From Cypionkella sp. (GTDB taxonomy: Bacteria > Pseudomonadota > Alphaproteobacteria > Rhodobacterales > Rhodobacteraceae), in contig NZ_JAUSBA010000058.1 in NCBI RefSeq assembly GCF_030652235.1, positions 1 through 42,359 on the forward strand: a stretch of DNA of 42,359 nt, given 5' to 3'. The notes under the pieces are model-generated. The model saw only the letters and a list, made by a program, of their open reading frames with translations, had not been told where the DNA came from and made no database searches. The position numbers were made by a program, and so were the translations under genes. Below, in pieces: positions 14,744 to 24,272 of the stretch; the first letter of the stretch is position 1; each line of letters begins with the position of its first letter.

Positions 14744-17665
14744 ATGCGGATTGCAGGTAAGGGGCTGATTGACCGCATGAGGCCGGTTTCGTTCAAGTTC
14801 GATGGCAAGACCTATCAGGGCTTTAAGGGTGATAACGTGGCTTCGGCGCTGCTCGCCAATGGCGTCAAGTTGGTCGGGCGGTCGTTCAAATATCACCGCC
14901 CGCGTGGGGTTCTCACGGCGGGGTCGGAAGAACCCAATGCGATGATCGAGGTGATTGGGGCGTCGAACCAGACCCCCAATGTGCGCGCCACGGTGCAAGA
15001 GATTTTTGAGGGGCTGAACACGCGCAGTCAGAACCGTTGGCCCAGCCTGCGGTTTGATGTGATGGCGGTGAACGATATGGTGTCGCCGTTCCTGTCGGCG
15101 GGGTTTTACTACAAGACCTTCATGTGGCCGCGCGCGTTTTGGGAGGCGATTTACGAGCCGATCATCCGGCGGGCGGCGGGGCTTGGCAGCCTGTCGGGCA
15201 AGCATGATGAGGGGCATTACGAGAAGGCCTTTGCGTTCTGCGATGTGCTGGTGATTGGCGCTGGGCCTACGGGTTTGATGGCGGCGTTGGAGGCGGCGCG
15301 GGCAGGCGCGGATGTGATCTTGTGCGAGGAGGATTGGCTTTTGGGCGGGCGTCTGCTGGCCGATGACGCGCATCTCGATGGCAAGCCTGCGGGCGAATGG
15401 GTGGCGGCTGTTGAGGCCGAGTTGAAGGCGCTGCCCAACGTGCGGCTCATGGCGCGCACCACGGTGACCGGGGCCTATGACGGCGGGCAGTATTCGGCGG
15501 TGGAACGGGTGGGGCTGCACAAGGGGCCGCGCCCGGATTTGCCGCGCGAGTGTTTCTGGCGGATCACAGCGGCGCGGACGGTGCTGGCGGCGGGGGCGTT
15601 GGAGCGCTCGATTGCCTTCCCGATGAACGATCGTCCAGGGATTATGCTGGCGTCTGCGGTGCAAACATATCTGAACAAGTTCGGCGTGGTGCCCGGCAAG
15701 CGGGTGACTTTGTTCGCCAACAACGACGGCGCGCGGGCTGTGGCGCGGCAGTTGATGGCGGCGGGCGTGACGGTGGCGGCGATTTTGGACAGCCGGACGG
15801 ATGCCAGTGCGGTTGAGGATTGCCCGGTGTATCTGGGCGCGCAAGTTACCGACACCAAGGGGCGTTTGGGGCTGCGGGCGATCACTGGCACGCATGTCGG
15901 CGGTGAATTTGCTTTGGAAACCGATCTGTTGGCGGTGTCGGGTGGTTGGAACCCGACGCTGCATATCACCTGCCATCTGAACGGGCGGCCCCGGTGGGAG
16001 TCGTCTTTGGCGGCCTTTGTGCCGCTGGCGGATGCGGTGCCGCATTTACAAGCGGCGGGGGCTTGTAATGGGGCGTTTGATACGCTTGGTTGTCTGCGCG
16101 AAGGCCAAGCGGCGGCGCAGGCGGCGTTGCGTGGGCTGAATAGGGCGGCAGCGGATGCAGTTTTGCCGACCGCCGAAGGGTTGCCTTATGTGATCGCGCC
16201 CCTGTGGCAGGTGGCTGGCAAGGGACGGGCTTGGCTCGATTTTGCCAATGACGTGACCACCAAGGATGTGAAACTGGCGGCACAAGAGGGGTATTCTTCT
16301 GTCGAGCATATGAAGCGCTATACGACCCAAGGCATGGCACCGGATCAGGGCAAAAACTCGAACGTAGGCGCGCTGGCGGTGCTGGCGGATACCACCGGGC
16401 GGGGGATACCCGAGACCGGGACGACGACATTCCGGCCGCCGTTTGTTCCAACCTCGATTGCGGTTATGGGGGCGGGCGGGCGCGGGGCGGGCTTTGCGCC
16501 GCAACGGTTTTTGACCTCGGATCAGGCCAGCCGCGATAGGGGTGCGCCGATGATTGAGGCTGGGCTGTGGTATCGGCCCAGCTATTTCCCGAAGCCCGGC
16601 GAGGCGAGTTGGCTTGCGTCGTGTAACCGCGAGATTGGCTACGTGCGGGGCGTGGTTGGGGTGTGCGATGTCTCAACCTTGGGCAAGATTGATATTCAGG
16701 GCCGCGACGCGGGGCGGTTCCTTGATCTGGTGTATACCAATATGTTCAGCACCTTGGCCGTCGGGCGCGTGCGCTATGGTTTGATGTTGCGGGCGGATGG
16801 CTATGTGCTGGATGATGGCACCTCGGCACGGCTTGGGGAAAATCACTATCTGATGACCACCACAACGGCGGCTGCGGGTCTGGTGATGCGGCACCTGGAT
16901 TTCGTGCATCAAAGCGAATGCGCGGACTGGGATGTGCGGTTTATCTCGGTAACGGAGTCTTGGGCACAGTTCGCGGTGGCAGGACCAATGGCGCGGGCTT
17001 TGCTGAACGGCTACCTCGATCAGCCTTTGAGCGATTTCCCGTTCATGGCGACGCGGGCGGTGACGGTCGGCGGTGTGCAAGCGCGGCTGTTCCGCATCAG
17101 CTTCTCGGGCGAGGAAGGCTATGAGATTGCGGTGCCGACCCGTTATGGCGAGGCTTTGTTCCGTGACCTTGTGGCGCGGGCGGAAACCATGGGCGGCGGG
17201 CCGTATGGCATGGAAGCGCTGAACGTGCTGCGGATCGAAAAGGGTCTGATCACCCATGCCGAGATTGATGGCCGGGTGACGGCATTTGATATTGGTGCGG
17301 CGAAAATGGTGTCGGCGAAGAAGGATTGCATTGGCAAGCTGGCGGCGACCCGGCCCGGTCTGGTTGGGCCAGAGCGGGCACAGATGGTGGGGTTGAAGCC
17401 TTTGGGGGCGGAAAAGATCACCTCGGGGGCGCATTTGTTCGTGCCGGGGGCTGATTTGAGCCGGATGAATTCTCAGGGCCATATCAGCTCGGTCGGATAT
17501 TCGCCGATGTTTGACCGCGATCTGGGGCTGGGGTTCCTGGTGAACGGTCGGGCGCGCGTGGGTGAGACGGTGCGGGTGATTGACCGTCTGCGCGATATTG
17601 ATGTGCTGGCCGAAGTTTGCGATCCGGTGTTCCACGACAAAGACGGGGAGAAATTGCGTGCCTGA
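14744..17665 (+). CDS. soxA: sarcosine oxidase alpha subunit
   Basis: The 973-residue product has the SoxA layout: an N-terminal 2Fe-2S_4-like domain (FKFDGKTYQGFKGDNVASAL, then SFKYHRPRGVLTAG), a pyridine-nucleotide-type Rossmann domain (VLVIGAGPTGLMAALEAARAG, about 169-189), a mid domain with GALERSIAFPMNDRPGIM, and a C-terminal GcvT-like tetrahydrofolate domain from about residue 590, with GYVRGVVGVCDVSTLGKIDI and SFSGEEGYEI. This subunit carries NAD and the folate site that captures the methyl group as methylene-THF. Length is close to the usual 960-1010. ATGCGGATT at 14744 has AGGAGG upstream. It overlaps soxG by 8 nt. Confidence 0.96.
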   Translation: MRIAGKGLIDRMRPVSFKFDGKTYQGFKGDNVASALLANGVKLVGRSFKYHRPRGVLTAGSEEPNAMIEVIGASNQTPNVRATVQEIFEGLNTRSQNRWPSLRFDVMAVNDMVSPFLSAGFYYKTFMWPRAFWEAIYEPIIRRAAGLGSLSGKHDEGHYEKAFAFCDVLVIGAGPTGLMAALEAARAGADVILCEEDWLLGGRLLADDAHLDGKPAGEWVAAVEAELKALPNVRLMARTTVTGAYDGGQYSAVERVGLHKGPRPDLPRECFWRITAARTVLAAGALERSIAFPMNDRPGIMLASAVQTYLNKFGVVPGKRVTLFANNDGARAVARQLMAAGVTVAAILDSRTDASAVEDCPVYLGAQVTDTKGRLGLRAITGTHVGGEFALETDLLAVSGGWNPTLHITCHLNGRPRWESSLAAFVPLADAVPHLQAAGACNGAFDTLGCLREGQAAAQAALRGLNRAAADAVLPTAEGLPYVIAPLWQVAGKGRAWLDFANDVTTKDVKLAAQEGYSSVEHMKRYTTQGMAPDQGKNSNVGALAVLADTTGRGIPETGTTTFRPPFVPTSIAVMGAGGRGAGFAPQRFLTSDQASRDRGAPMIEAGLWYRPSYFPKPGEASWLASCNREIGYVRGVVGVCDVSTLGKIDIQGRDAGRFLDLVYTNMFSTLAVGRVRYGLMLRADGYVLDDGTSARLGENHYLMTTTTAAAGLVMRHLDFVHQSECADWDVRFISVTESWAQFAVAGPMARALLNGYLDQPLSDFPFMATRAVTVGGVQARLFRISFSGEEGYEIAVPTRYGEALFRDLVARAETMGGGPYGMEALNVLRIEKGLITHAEIDGRVTAFDIGAAKMVSAKKDCIGKLAATRPGLVGPERAQMVGLKPLGAEKITSGAHLFVPGADLSRMNSQGHISSVGYSPMFDRDLGLGFLVNGRARVGETVRVIDRLRDIDVLAEVCDPVFHDKDGEKLRA

Positions 17666-18197
17666 ATTGATCGCAAAGACCGCTTTGGCGGGCAAGACGC
17701 TGGTGGTGGCGGGGACGGTGCTGGCCGAGGTGGATCATGGCGTGGTCTGCTCGATCGCGCCCTATCCGGGACAAAGGGACGCGGTGGGGGATGCATTGAA
17801 GGCGCTTGGCTTTGGCTTTCCTGCGGTAAACAGTTTTACGATGCAGGGTCACGCGATGATCGCTTGGGCGGGGCGCGAGCAGGCGTTTCTGATCGGGGTG
17901 GATTGCCCGGATTTGAGCGGGCTGGCAGCGGTGACGGATCAATCTGGCGGTTGGGTCAGCCTGTCGTTGCAGGGGCCTTTGGCTGTGCAGGCGTTGGCGC
18001 GCTATGTGCCGATGGATTTGCGGCTGAGCGCGTTTCCGGTCGGGGCTGCGGCGCGCACGCCTCTGTATCACATGTCGATGGTGCTGTTGCGCGTGGCCGA
18101 GGATGGCTTCCGGTTGATGCTGTTCAGGTCCATGGCGCGGACGGCGTGGCATGAGATTGAAGTGGCGCTGAAAACCTTGGCGGCGCGGGCGGCGTGA
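17658..18197 (+). CDS. soxG: sarcosine oxidase gamma subunit
   Basis: The 179-residue product starts VPELIAKTALAGKTL from a GTG at 17658 with GGGGAG 7 nt upstream. It overlaps the soxA stop by 8 nt, indicating translational coupling. The pattern QGPLAVQALARYVPMDLRLSAFPVG, then YHMSMVLLRVAEDGFRLMLFRSMARTAWHEI, is typical of SoxG, which resembles the GcvT/YgfZ fold and completes the tetramer. An in-frame ATG upstream (17580) would lie wholly inside soxA and is rejected. It overlaps the next gene at TGATG. Confidence 0.92.
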   Translation: MPELIAKTALAGKTLVVAGTVLAEVDHGVVCSIAPYPGQRDAVGDALKALGFGFPAVNSFTMQGHAMIAWAGREQAFLIGVDCPDLSGLAAVTDQSGGWVSLSLQGPLAVQALARYVPMDLRLSAFPVGAAARTPLYHMSMVLLRVAEDGFRLMLFRSMARTAWHEIEVALKTLAARAA

Positions 18198-19345
18198 TGC
18201 TTTCGGCGCAGGATTTGGGCGCGCTGACCGCGTTTCGGCGTGAGTTGCATCGTTATCCAGAGGTGTCGCGCGAGGAAGCCGCCACAGCGGCGCGTATCGT
18301 GCAGGCTTTGGCGGGGCTTGACCCTGATCACATAGTGACGGGGCTGGGCGGGCATGGCGTGGCTGCGGTGTTCGACGGTGCTGAGGCGGGCCCGACGGTG
18401 CTGTATCGAGCAGAACTTGATGCGCTGCCGATCAGGGAACTGTCAGAGGCTGCGCACCGCTCGACCATTCCCGGCAAGGGGCATCTGTGCGGGCATGACG
18501 GCCATATGACTTTGCTGATCGGGTTGGGCCGATTGATCGCACGCCAAAGGCCCGCACGGGGCAGGGTGGTGTTGATGTTCCAACCTGCCGAGGAGGATGG
18601 CTCGGGGGCGGCTGCGGTGGTGGCTGATCCGCGTTTTGCAGCATTGCGGCCAGATTGGGCGTTCTCGATCCACAACATGCCGGGGCTGCCGTTTGGGCAT
18701 TCAGCCTTGAAGGCGGGGGCGGTGAATTGCGCCAGCCAAGGGTTGAAGATCACACTGACAGGTAAGACTGCGCACGCGTCTTTGCCGGAAACAGGGCTGT
18801 CGCCTGCGCTGGCTTTGGCGCGGCTGATCCCTGCGATTGGCGCGCTGGGGCAGGGCGGGGCTTTGGGCAGGGACTACCGTTTGGTCACAATCACTCATGC
18901 GCGGCTGGGTGAGGCGGCTTTCGGGATTGCGCCGGGAGCGGCGGAACTTTGGGCGACCCTGCGCACGATGGCAGATGACCAAATGGCGGCGTTGCGCAGC
19001 GCTGCGATGGATATGGCGCGGACAGAGGCTGCGACGCAGGGGCTTGGCATCCGCTTCAGCCACCACGACGATTTCGCGGCTTCGGTAAATGATGCGCAGG
19101 CGGTGGCCCATCTGGCCCACGCGCTGGACGCCTTGGGAATGCCATCTGATGCGGGCGATCTGCCGATGCGGGCCTCGGAAGATTTCGGCCGGTTTGGGCA
19201 GGGCGGCACGCGATCTGCGATGTTGTTTCTGGGCGTGGGTAAGCATCATCCGGCGCTGCATAACCCGGACTACGATTTTCCCGATGCGCTGATCCCGCTG
19301 GGCGTGCAGATTTTCCATCAGGTGATGCGCGATCGGCTGGGGTAA
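18197..19345 (+). CDS. M20-family metal-dependent amidohydrolase
   Basis: The 382-residue product belongs to the M20 amidohydrolase group (hippurate hydrolase, N-acyl amino acid amidohydrolase, IAA-amino acid hydrolase types). The metal motifs are YRAELDALPI, GHLCGHDGHMT (Cys/His ligands), FQPAEEDGSGA (Glu pair) and the His in SIHNMPG. The dimerisation segment TGKTAHASLPETG is also present. ATG 18197 overlaps the soxG stop (TGATG), so it is co-translated with sarcosine oxidase. This suggests it releases sarcosine, glycine or a related N-methyl amino acid from an N-acyl or amide precursor; the substrate is inference only. The first metal motif has Glu where many homologues have Asp or Met. Confidence 0.88.
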   Translation: MLSAQDLGALTAFRRELHRYPEVSREEAATAARIVQALAGLDPDHIVTGLGGHGVAAVFDGAEAGPTVLYRAELDALPIRELSEAAHRSTIPGKGHLCGHDGHMTLLIGLGRLIARQRPARGRVVLMFQPAEEDGSGAAAVVADPRFAALRPDWAFSIHNMPGLPFGHSALKAGAVNCASQGLKITLTGKTAHASLPETGLSPALALARLIPAIGALGQGGALGRDYRLVTITHARLGEAAFGIAPGAAELWATLRTMADDQMAALRSAAMDMARTEAATQGLGIRFSHHDDFAASVNDAQAVAHLAHALDALGMPSDAGDLPMRASEDFGRFGQGGTRSAMLFLGVGKHHPALHNPDYDFPDALIPLGVQIFHQVMRDRLG

Positions 19346-19382
19346 ATTGCCTAAAATCTGTCTAAAATTGTCATCCTCTGTG

Positions 19383-19446
19383 CTCAAATATCTCCGCCGG
19401 AGGCACTTTACACTGGCCGTAGAAGCCTCCGGCGGAAGTGTTTAAG
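19383..19446. repeat. long inverted repeat, copy B of the dispersed intergenic element
   Basis: The left arm (19383-19404) begins CTCAAATATCTCCGCC and the right arm (19425-19446) pairs with it over 22 positions with four mismatches; the loop is 20 nt, the same size as copy A at 13012-13075. The left arms of the two copies differ at only one base. It lies 37 nt after the amidohydrolase stop and upstream of dnaG. Confidence 0.82.
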
Positions 19447-19507
19447 CCAATGTGAAATGCAAGCGGCGCACTGGACAGAGGGGCTATCAGACCTGATATA
19501 ACGGGGC

Positions 19508-21478
19508 ATGAGTCTGCCACTTGGTTTCCTTGAAGAATTGCGCACCCGCGTCTCGCTGTCCTCGATTGTGGGCAGGAAAGTGACGTGGGATCCGCGCAAA
19601 TCCAATCAGGGCAAGGGCGATATGTGGGCGCCTTGCCCGTTCCATCAGGAAAAATCCGCGTCCTTTCATGTCGATGACCGCAAGGGGTTTTACTATTGCT
19701 TTGGCTGTCAGGCCAAAGGCGATGCGGTGACGTTTATCAAGGAAACCGACAACCTTGGCTTTATGGAGGCGGTCGAGGTTCTGGCGCGGGAAGCCGGGAT
19801 GCCGATGCCCGCGCGCGACCCGCGGGCGGCGCAGGTGGCGGACAGGCGCACGCAACTGGTTGAGGTGATGGAAGAGGCGGCGAAGTGGTTCCGGCTGCAA
19901 CTGCGCACCTCGGCGGCCTCTGAGGCGCGGGCCTATCTGGCCAAGCGCGGGCTGTCGGTAGAGGCGCAGGATCGTTGGGAGATTGGGTTCGCGCCGGATG
20001 GCTGGCATGGGCTGCAATTAGCGATGAAGCAGAAGGGTATCGCTGATGACCTTCTCGTTGACGCGGGGCTTTGTGCTAGATCAGACAAGGGCGGCGCGCC
20101 CTACGACAGATTCCGGAAACGTATCATCTTCCCAATCCGTGACGGGCGCAGCAGAGCCATTTCACTGGGCGGGCGGGCGATGGACCCTAATGATCCCGCG
20201 AAATATCTGAACGGACCGGAGACCGAGCTGTTCGACAAGGGGCGCAATCTGTTCAACCATGCGCCTGCGCGGGAAGCCTCGGGTAAGGGCGCGGCTTTGG
20301 TGGTGGCCGAGGGCTATATGGACGTGATTGCGCTGTCAGAGGCTGGGTTTAAGGCCTCGGTCGCGCCTTTGGGCACGGCGGTAACGGAAGATCAGTTGCG
20401 GTTGATGTGGCGGATTTCGGATGAGCCGATCATTGCTTTGGATGGCGATACGGCAGGCGTCAGGGCGGCCTTGCGGGTGATTGATCTGGCTTTGCCGCTG
20501 TTGGAGGCGGGCAAAGGCCTGCGCTTTGCGGTGCTGCCGGGGGGCATGGACCCGGATGATTTGATCAAGGCGCAGGGCGCGCAGGCGATGAAGGCGGTGC
20601 TGGATCAAGCGGTGCCGATGGTCAAACTGCTGTGGCAGCGCGAGATCGAGGGCAAGCAATTTGACAGCCCCGAGCGCAAGGCGGCTTTGGACAAATCCCT
20701 GCGCGCGCATTTGAAGCGCATCGCGGACCCGTCGATCCGCAGCCATTACGGCGAGGATATCAAGCAGTTGCGCTGGGAGTTGTTTGGGCAACGTCCGCGT
20801 GTTGCCAGACCTTACACCCCGCGCCAGCCGGGGCAGAAGGGGCGCTTTGGGCCGACGGTTGAAATGCCGCCTGTAGCGTCTACCAAGGATTCCATGCTGG
20901 CCGCTGCTCCTGAACGCGCCGAGGAAGTTTTGCGCGAGGCAGTGATTTTAGCGGTGCTGATCTTTCATCCCCGGCTGATCCGGCGCTTTGAATCTGCGCT
21001 GGAACGCATGGAGTTGATCGGAGACGGCCACCATGCCCTGCGCAGCCAACTGCTGATCGGGCATGATGCCCAGCCTGCCCAGCTTTATGACCAAATTCAG
21101 CAGGCAGCGCCCGCTGCCCTTGATGCGCTGCTTGCCCGCCCCCATGTTCAGATCGCACCGCCGGTGAGAAACCGCACCGACAGCGAGCTTGCCGAATTCT
21201 GCATTGCCGAGGCTCTGACGCATCTGGAAGCCAGCAGGGGGGCGCAGCGTGAGATCGCCGAGGCGATGGAAGATATCGAAGGTCTGGCCGATGAGGGCCT
21301 GACCTGGCGGATATCCCAAGCCAATGTGGCGCGGTTTTCTGCCTCTGCTGGCCCAAAAGGCAAAACGGCCGAGGCGGTTATGGCCAGCAATGGCGTGCAG
21401 ATGGATAAGGACGAATTGGAAGGGGCTCGCAGCTTGTGGGACAGCATCCAGTTCTCTAAGGACGGCCCGAAGCGTTAG
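19508..21478 (+). CDS. dnaG: DNA primase
   Basis: DnaG synthesises RNA primers at the replication fork. The 656-residue product begins with a CHC2 zinc-binding domain whose ligands are visible: Cys43, His46, Cys64 and Cys67 in CPFHQEKSASF and YYCFGCQAKG. The core follows with FRKRIIFPIRDGRSRAISLGGRAM, and the TOPRIM domain with AEGYMDVIALSEAGF and ALDGDTAGVRAA. The C-terminal region (about 440-656) would contact DnaB helicase. Length is normal. It precedes rpoD by 117 nt on the same strand, part of the old macromolecular-synthesis arrangement; rpsU is not present upstream. Confidence 0.96.
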   Translation: MSLPLGFLEELRTRVSLSSIVGRKVTWDPRKSNQGKGDMWAPCPFHQEKSASFHVDDRKGFYYCFGCQAKGDAVTFIKETDNLGFMEAVEVLAREAGMPMPARDPRAAQVADRRTQLVEVMEEAAKWFRLQLRTSAASEARAYLAKRGLSVEAQDRWEIGFAPDGWHGLQLAMKQKGIADDLLVDAGLCARSDKGGAPYDRFRKRIIFPIRDGRSRAISLGGRAMDPNDPAKYLNGPETELFDKGRNLFNHAPAREASGKGAALVVAEGYMDVIALSEAGFKASVAPLGTAVTEDQLRLMWRISDEPIIALDGDTAGVRAALRVIDLALPLLEAGKGLRFAVLPGGMDPDDLIKAQGAQAMKAVLDQAVPMVKLLWQREIEGKQFDSPERKAALDKSLRAHLKRIADPSIRSHYGEDIKQLRWELFGQRPRVARPYTPRQPGQKGRFGPTVEMPPVASTKDSMLAAAPERAEEVLREAVILAVLIFHPRLIRRFESALERMELIGDGHHALRSQLLIGHDAQPAQLYDQIQQAAPAALDALLARPHVQIAPPVRNRTDSELAEFCIAEALTHLEASRGAQREIAEAMEDIEGLADEGLTWRISQANVARFSASAGPKGKTAEAVMASNGVQMDKDELEGARSLWDSIQFSKDGPKR

Positions 21479-21495
21479 ATCACGGGGTTTTCACT

Positions 21496-21553
21496 GATTC
21501 GGCTTTCCCCTGCCGTGATTCGCGCTATTGATTCGATTGACTGACTCTGATTC
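21496..21553. promoter_or_regulatory. cluster of five GANTC sites in the dnaG-rpoD gap
   Basis: GATTC occurs at 21496-21500, 21517-21521, 21530-21534 and 21549-21553, and GACTC at 21543-21547. GANTC is the target of the alphaproteobacterial cell-cycle methyltransferase CcrM. Four of the copies share the longer word TGATTCG. The sites fill the gap just before the rpoD ribosome binding site (TAGGAG at about 21585). Confidence 0.6.
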
Positions 21554-21595
21554 GCTATCTCGACCCGACCACCCCGTTTTGACCTAGGAGCGCTC

Positions 21596-23593
21596 ATGGC
21601 CTCGAAAGACACCGACGACGGCAAACCCGAAGCCGATGAGGCGGACGTTTCCCTTGATATGAGCCAAGCGGCCGTCAAGAAAATGATCGCTGACGCGCGT
21701 GAGCGGGGCTACATCACTTACGAGCAGCTCAACAATGTGATGCCGCCCGAACAGGTGTCGTCCGAGCAAATCGAAGATGTGATGTCGATGCTGTCCGAGA
21801 TGGGCATCAACGTCATTGAAGACGAGGATGTTGAGGAAGGCGAGCCTGTGGTTGGCGGCGATCTGGTGGAAACCGGATCGGGCGCGCGCGACGTGGCTGT
21901 TGTCACCACCACGACCGAGGCGTTGGATCGCACCGATGATCCGGTGCGCATGTATCTGCGCGAGATGGGCAGCGTTGAGTTGCTGTCGCGCGAAGGCGAG
22001 ATCGCGATTGCCAAGCGCATCGAGGCGGGCCGCAACACCATGATCGCGGGGCTTTGTGAAAGCCCACTGACGTTTCAGGCGATCATCATCTGGCGCGACG
22101 AATTGCTGAGCGAAGACATTCTGCTGCGCGACGTGATTGATCTGGAAGCCACCTTCGGGCGGTCTTTGGATGGTGAAGAAGGTCTGGTTGGCGCTGATCT
22201 GGAAGGCGCCGATGTGGAGGCTGCCCCGCGTCGGGCGGCTGGAGACGAACCTGAACTGGATGCTGACGGCAATCCGCTGATGCGTTCGGATGATGATGAT
22301 GATGAGGAGGATGATGGCACCTCGATGTCGCTGGCCGCGATGGAAGCGGCGCTGAAGCCGAAGGTGCTGGAAACGCTGGACCTGATCGCGCGCGACTACA
22401 CCAAGCTGGCCGAGATGCAGGATCTGCGGATGTCTGCGACTTTGTCGGAAAAGTCGCGGTTCTCGGCGACCGAAGAATCGGCCTACCAGAAATTGCGCGG
22501 CGAAATTGTAGTGTTGGTGAATGAGCTTCATCTGCACAACAACCGGATCGAAGCGCTGATTGACCAGCTTTACGGCATCAACCGCAAGATCATGGCGATC
22601 AATTCCGGCATGGTGAAGCTGGCCGATGCAGCTAGGATCAACCGCCGCGAGTTTATCGACGAATATCAAGGCTACGAGTTGGACCCGAACTGGCTGGACA
22701 AGATGGCCGCCAAAGCGGGCCGTGGCTGGCAGGCGCTGATCGAGAAAAGCCGCGACAAGGTGGAAGATTTGCGCGCCGAGATGGCGCAAGTCGGCACCTA
22801 TATCGGTGTCGATATCTCCGAATTCCGCCGGATCGTGAACCAAGTGCAGAAGGGCGAGAAAGAAGCCCGTCAGGCCAAGAAAGAAATGGTCGAGGCCAAC
22901 CTGCGTTTGGTGATCTCGATTGCGAAGAAATATACCAACCGCGGGCTGCAGTTTCTGGATTTGATTCAGGAAGGCAATATCGGCCTGATGAAGGCGGTTG
23001 ATAAGTTTGAATATCGCCGGGGCTATAAGTTCAGCACCTATGCGACATGGTGGATCCGTCAGGCGATCACCCGCTCGATCGCCGACCAAGCCCGCACCAT
23101 CCGTATTCCGGTGCATATGATCGAGACGATCAACAAGCTGGTGCGCACCGGCCGGCAAATGCTGCACGAAATCGGCCGCGAACCGACGCCGGAAGAATTG
23201 GCTGAAAAGCTGCAAATGCCATTGGAAAAAGTCCGCAAGGTGATGAAGATCGCCAAAGAGCCGATTTCCTTGGAAACCCCGATTGGCGACGAAGAAGACA
23301 GCCAGCTTGGCGACTTCATCGAAGATAAGAACGCGATTTTGCCGCTGGATTCGGCTATTCAGGAAAACCTGAAAGAGACGACGACTCGGGTTCTGGCCAG
23401 CCTGACGCCACGGGAAGAACGGGTGTTGCGGATGCGGTTTGGCATCGGGATGAACACCGATCACACTTTGGAAGAAGTGGGCCAGCAATTCTCGGTGACG
23501 CGCGAGCGTATCCGGCAGATTGAGGCGAAGGCTTTGCGCAAGCTGAAGCACCCGAGCCGTTCGCGCAAGCTGCGGAGTTTCCTTGATCAATAA
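21596..23593 (+). CDS. rpoD: RNA polymerase sigma factor RpoD (sigma-70)
   Basis: This is the primary sigma factor. The 665-residue product has region 1.1 at the N-terminus ([23 protein letters not shown]), region 1.2 ([23 protein letters not shown]), a variable acidic insert (DDDDDEEDD, about residues 228-236), regions 2.1-2.4 ([42 protein letters not shown]), region 3 ([20 protein letters not shown]) and region 4 ([16 protein letters not shown], then [20 protein letters not shown]). Start ATG follows TAGGAGCGCTC. Length is typical for alphaproteobacteria. A GANTC cluster sits in its upstream region. Confidence 0.97.
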   Translation: MASKDTDDGKPEADEADVSLDMSQAAVKKMIADARERGYITYEQLNNVMPPEQVSSEQIEDVMSMLSEMGINVIEDEDVEEGEPVVGGDLVETGSGARDVAVVTTTTEALDRTDDPVRMYLREMGSVELLSREGEIAIAKRIEAGRNTMIAGLCESPLTFQAIIIWRDELLSEDILLRDVIDLEATFGRSLDGEEGLVGADLEGADVEAAPRRAAGDEPELDADGNPLMRSDDDDDEEDDGTSMSLAAMEAALKPKVLETLDLIARDYTKLAEMQDLRMSATLSEKSRFSATEESAYQKLRGEIVVLVNELHLHNNRIEALIDQLYGINRKIMAINSGMVKLADAARINRREFIDEYQGYELDPNWLDKMAAKAGRGWQALIEKSRDKVEDLRAEMAQVGTYIGVDISEFRRIVNQVQKGEKEARQAKKEMVEANLRLVISIAKKYTNRGLQFLDLIQEGNIGLMKAVDKFEYRRGYKFSTYATWWIRQAITRSIADQARTIRIPVHMIETINKLVRTGRQMLHEIGREPTPEELAEKLQMPLEKVRKVMKIAKEPISLETPIGDEEDSQLGDFIEDKNAILPLDSAIQENLKETTTRVLASLTPREERVLRMRFGIGMNTDHTLEEVGQQFSVTRERIRQIEAKALRKLKHPSRSRKLRSFLDQ

Positions 23594-23605
23594 GCGAGGC
23601 GCGCC

Positions 23606-23824
23606 ATGATTGGCGCGCTTGTTCTTTTCGTGCTGGGCCTGCTGGGATTCATGCAGGCCCCGGCATGGCTGATCTTGCCTTTTGCCGCTGCGATGGCGCT
23701 GGTTTCCCGGTTTATTCCGTTGATCGGGCGCATCGGCTGGGCCGGCAGGGCGATGATTTCTTTAGCGACCACCGCCTTGGTCTACGGCGTCGGTGCGTCA
23801 GTCGGCGCCGGGCCGCCAGGCTGA
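23606..23824 (+). CDS. small two-helix membrane protein, unknown function
   Basis: The 72-residue product starts MIGALVLFVLGLLGFMQAP and has two or three hydrophobic segments (about 2-15, 18-34, and 48-66) separated by short loops with an Arg-rich turn (SRFIPLIGRIGWAGRA). The ATG lies 13 nt after the rpoD stop with a weak GAGG upstream, so it probably shares the rpoD transcript. No family recognised; coding is supported by position and hydrophobic pattern only. Confidence 0.55.
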   Translation: MIGALVLFVLGLLGFMQAPAWLILPFAAAMALVSRFIPLIGRIGWAGRAMISLATTALVYGVGASVGAGPPG

Positions 23825-23854
23825 AATATCCTGTAAACGGCAGGTCTGAAGGGC

Positions 23855-24226
23855 GTGAAGAAAGTGTCTCTTTTGGCCGAGTTCATCGAAACCCGCATCT
23901 GCGAACTGCGCCCGCGCAAATCACAGATCAAGATCGCCACCGAAACCGGATAGGTGAACCCGAAAGTGCCTGCGGGGATCAAGAATGGCTTATCGAAGCT
24001 ACCCATTGACCGGGTGCCCGACGCAGCCAAGGGTTTGAAGTGCGACCCGAAGTTGCTGTTCCAGCTTGCTGACCTCGCCCCCGGTCGTTCCTCGGTCATA
24101 GCGACAGTCCTTGGGGGTGATCGTCGTCGGTTTCTGGCTGAGCAAGGGTTTCGGGTGTGGCGCAGTGCGACACGCAAATGGCATGCGCGGGAAACGCGTT
24201 GCGGCAGCACTGAAAACTGTAACTGA
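23855..24226 (+). pseudogene. helix-turn-helix (XRE-like) regulator broken by an in-frame stop
   Basis: From a GTG at 23855 the frame reads LAEFIETRICELRPRKSQI, then KIATETG followed by TAG (23951-23953), then VNPKVPAGIKNGLSKLPIDR and VPDAAKGLKCDPKLLFQLAD to about 24073. The pieces on both sides of the TAG join into a single small DNA-binding protein of a kind I recall from Rhodobacteraceae: a short N-terminal helix, then a helix-turn-helix with IKNG...KLPIDRVP. After about 24073 the frame stays open to 24226 but no longer resembles the family. The stop could be bypassed only if the downstream GTG at 23954 restarts, which would lose the first helices. Confidence 0.6.
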
Positions 24227-24272
24227 CGCGTTCGATAGAACTTTGGACGCTTGGCCACACTTCAGTGACCAC

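Noticed and set aside
21584-23590. 668-codon minus-strand frame opposite rpoD
   Set aside because: Fully antisense to an unmistakable sigma-70 gene; the translation is rich in His, Gln and Phe without any family pattern.
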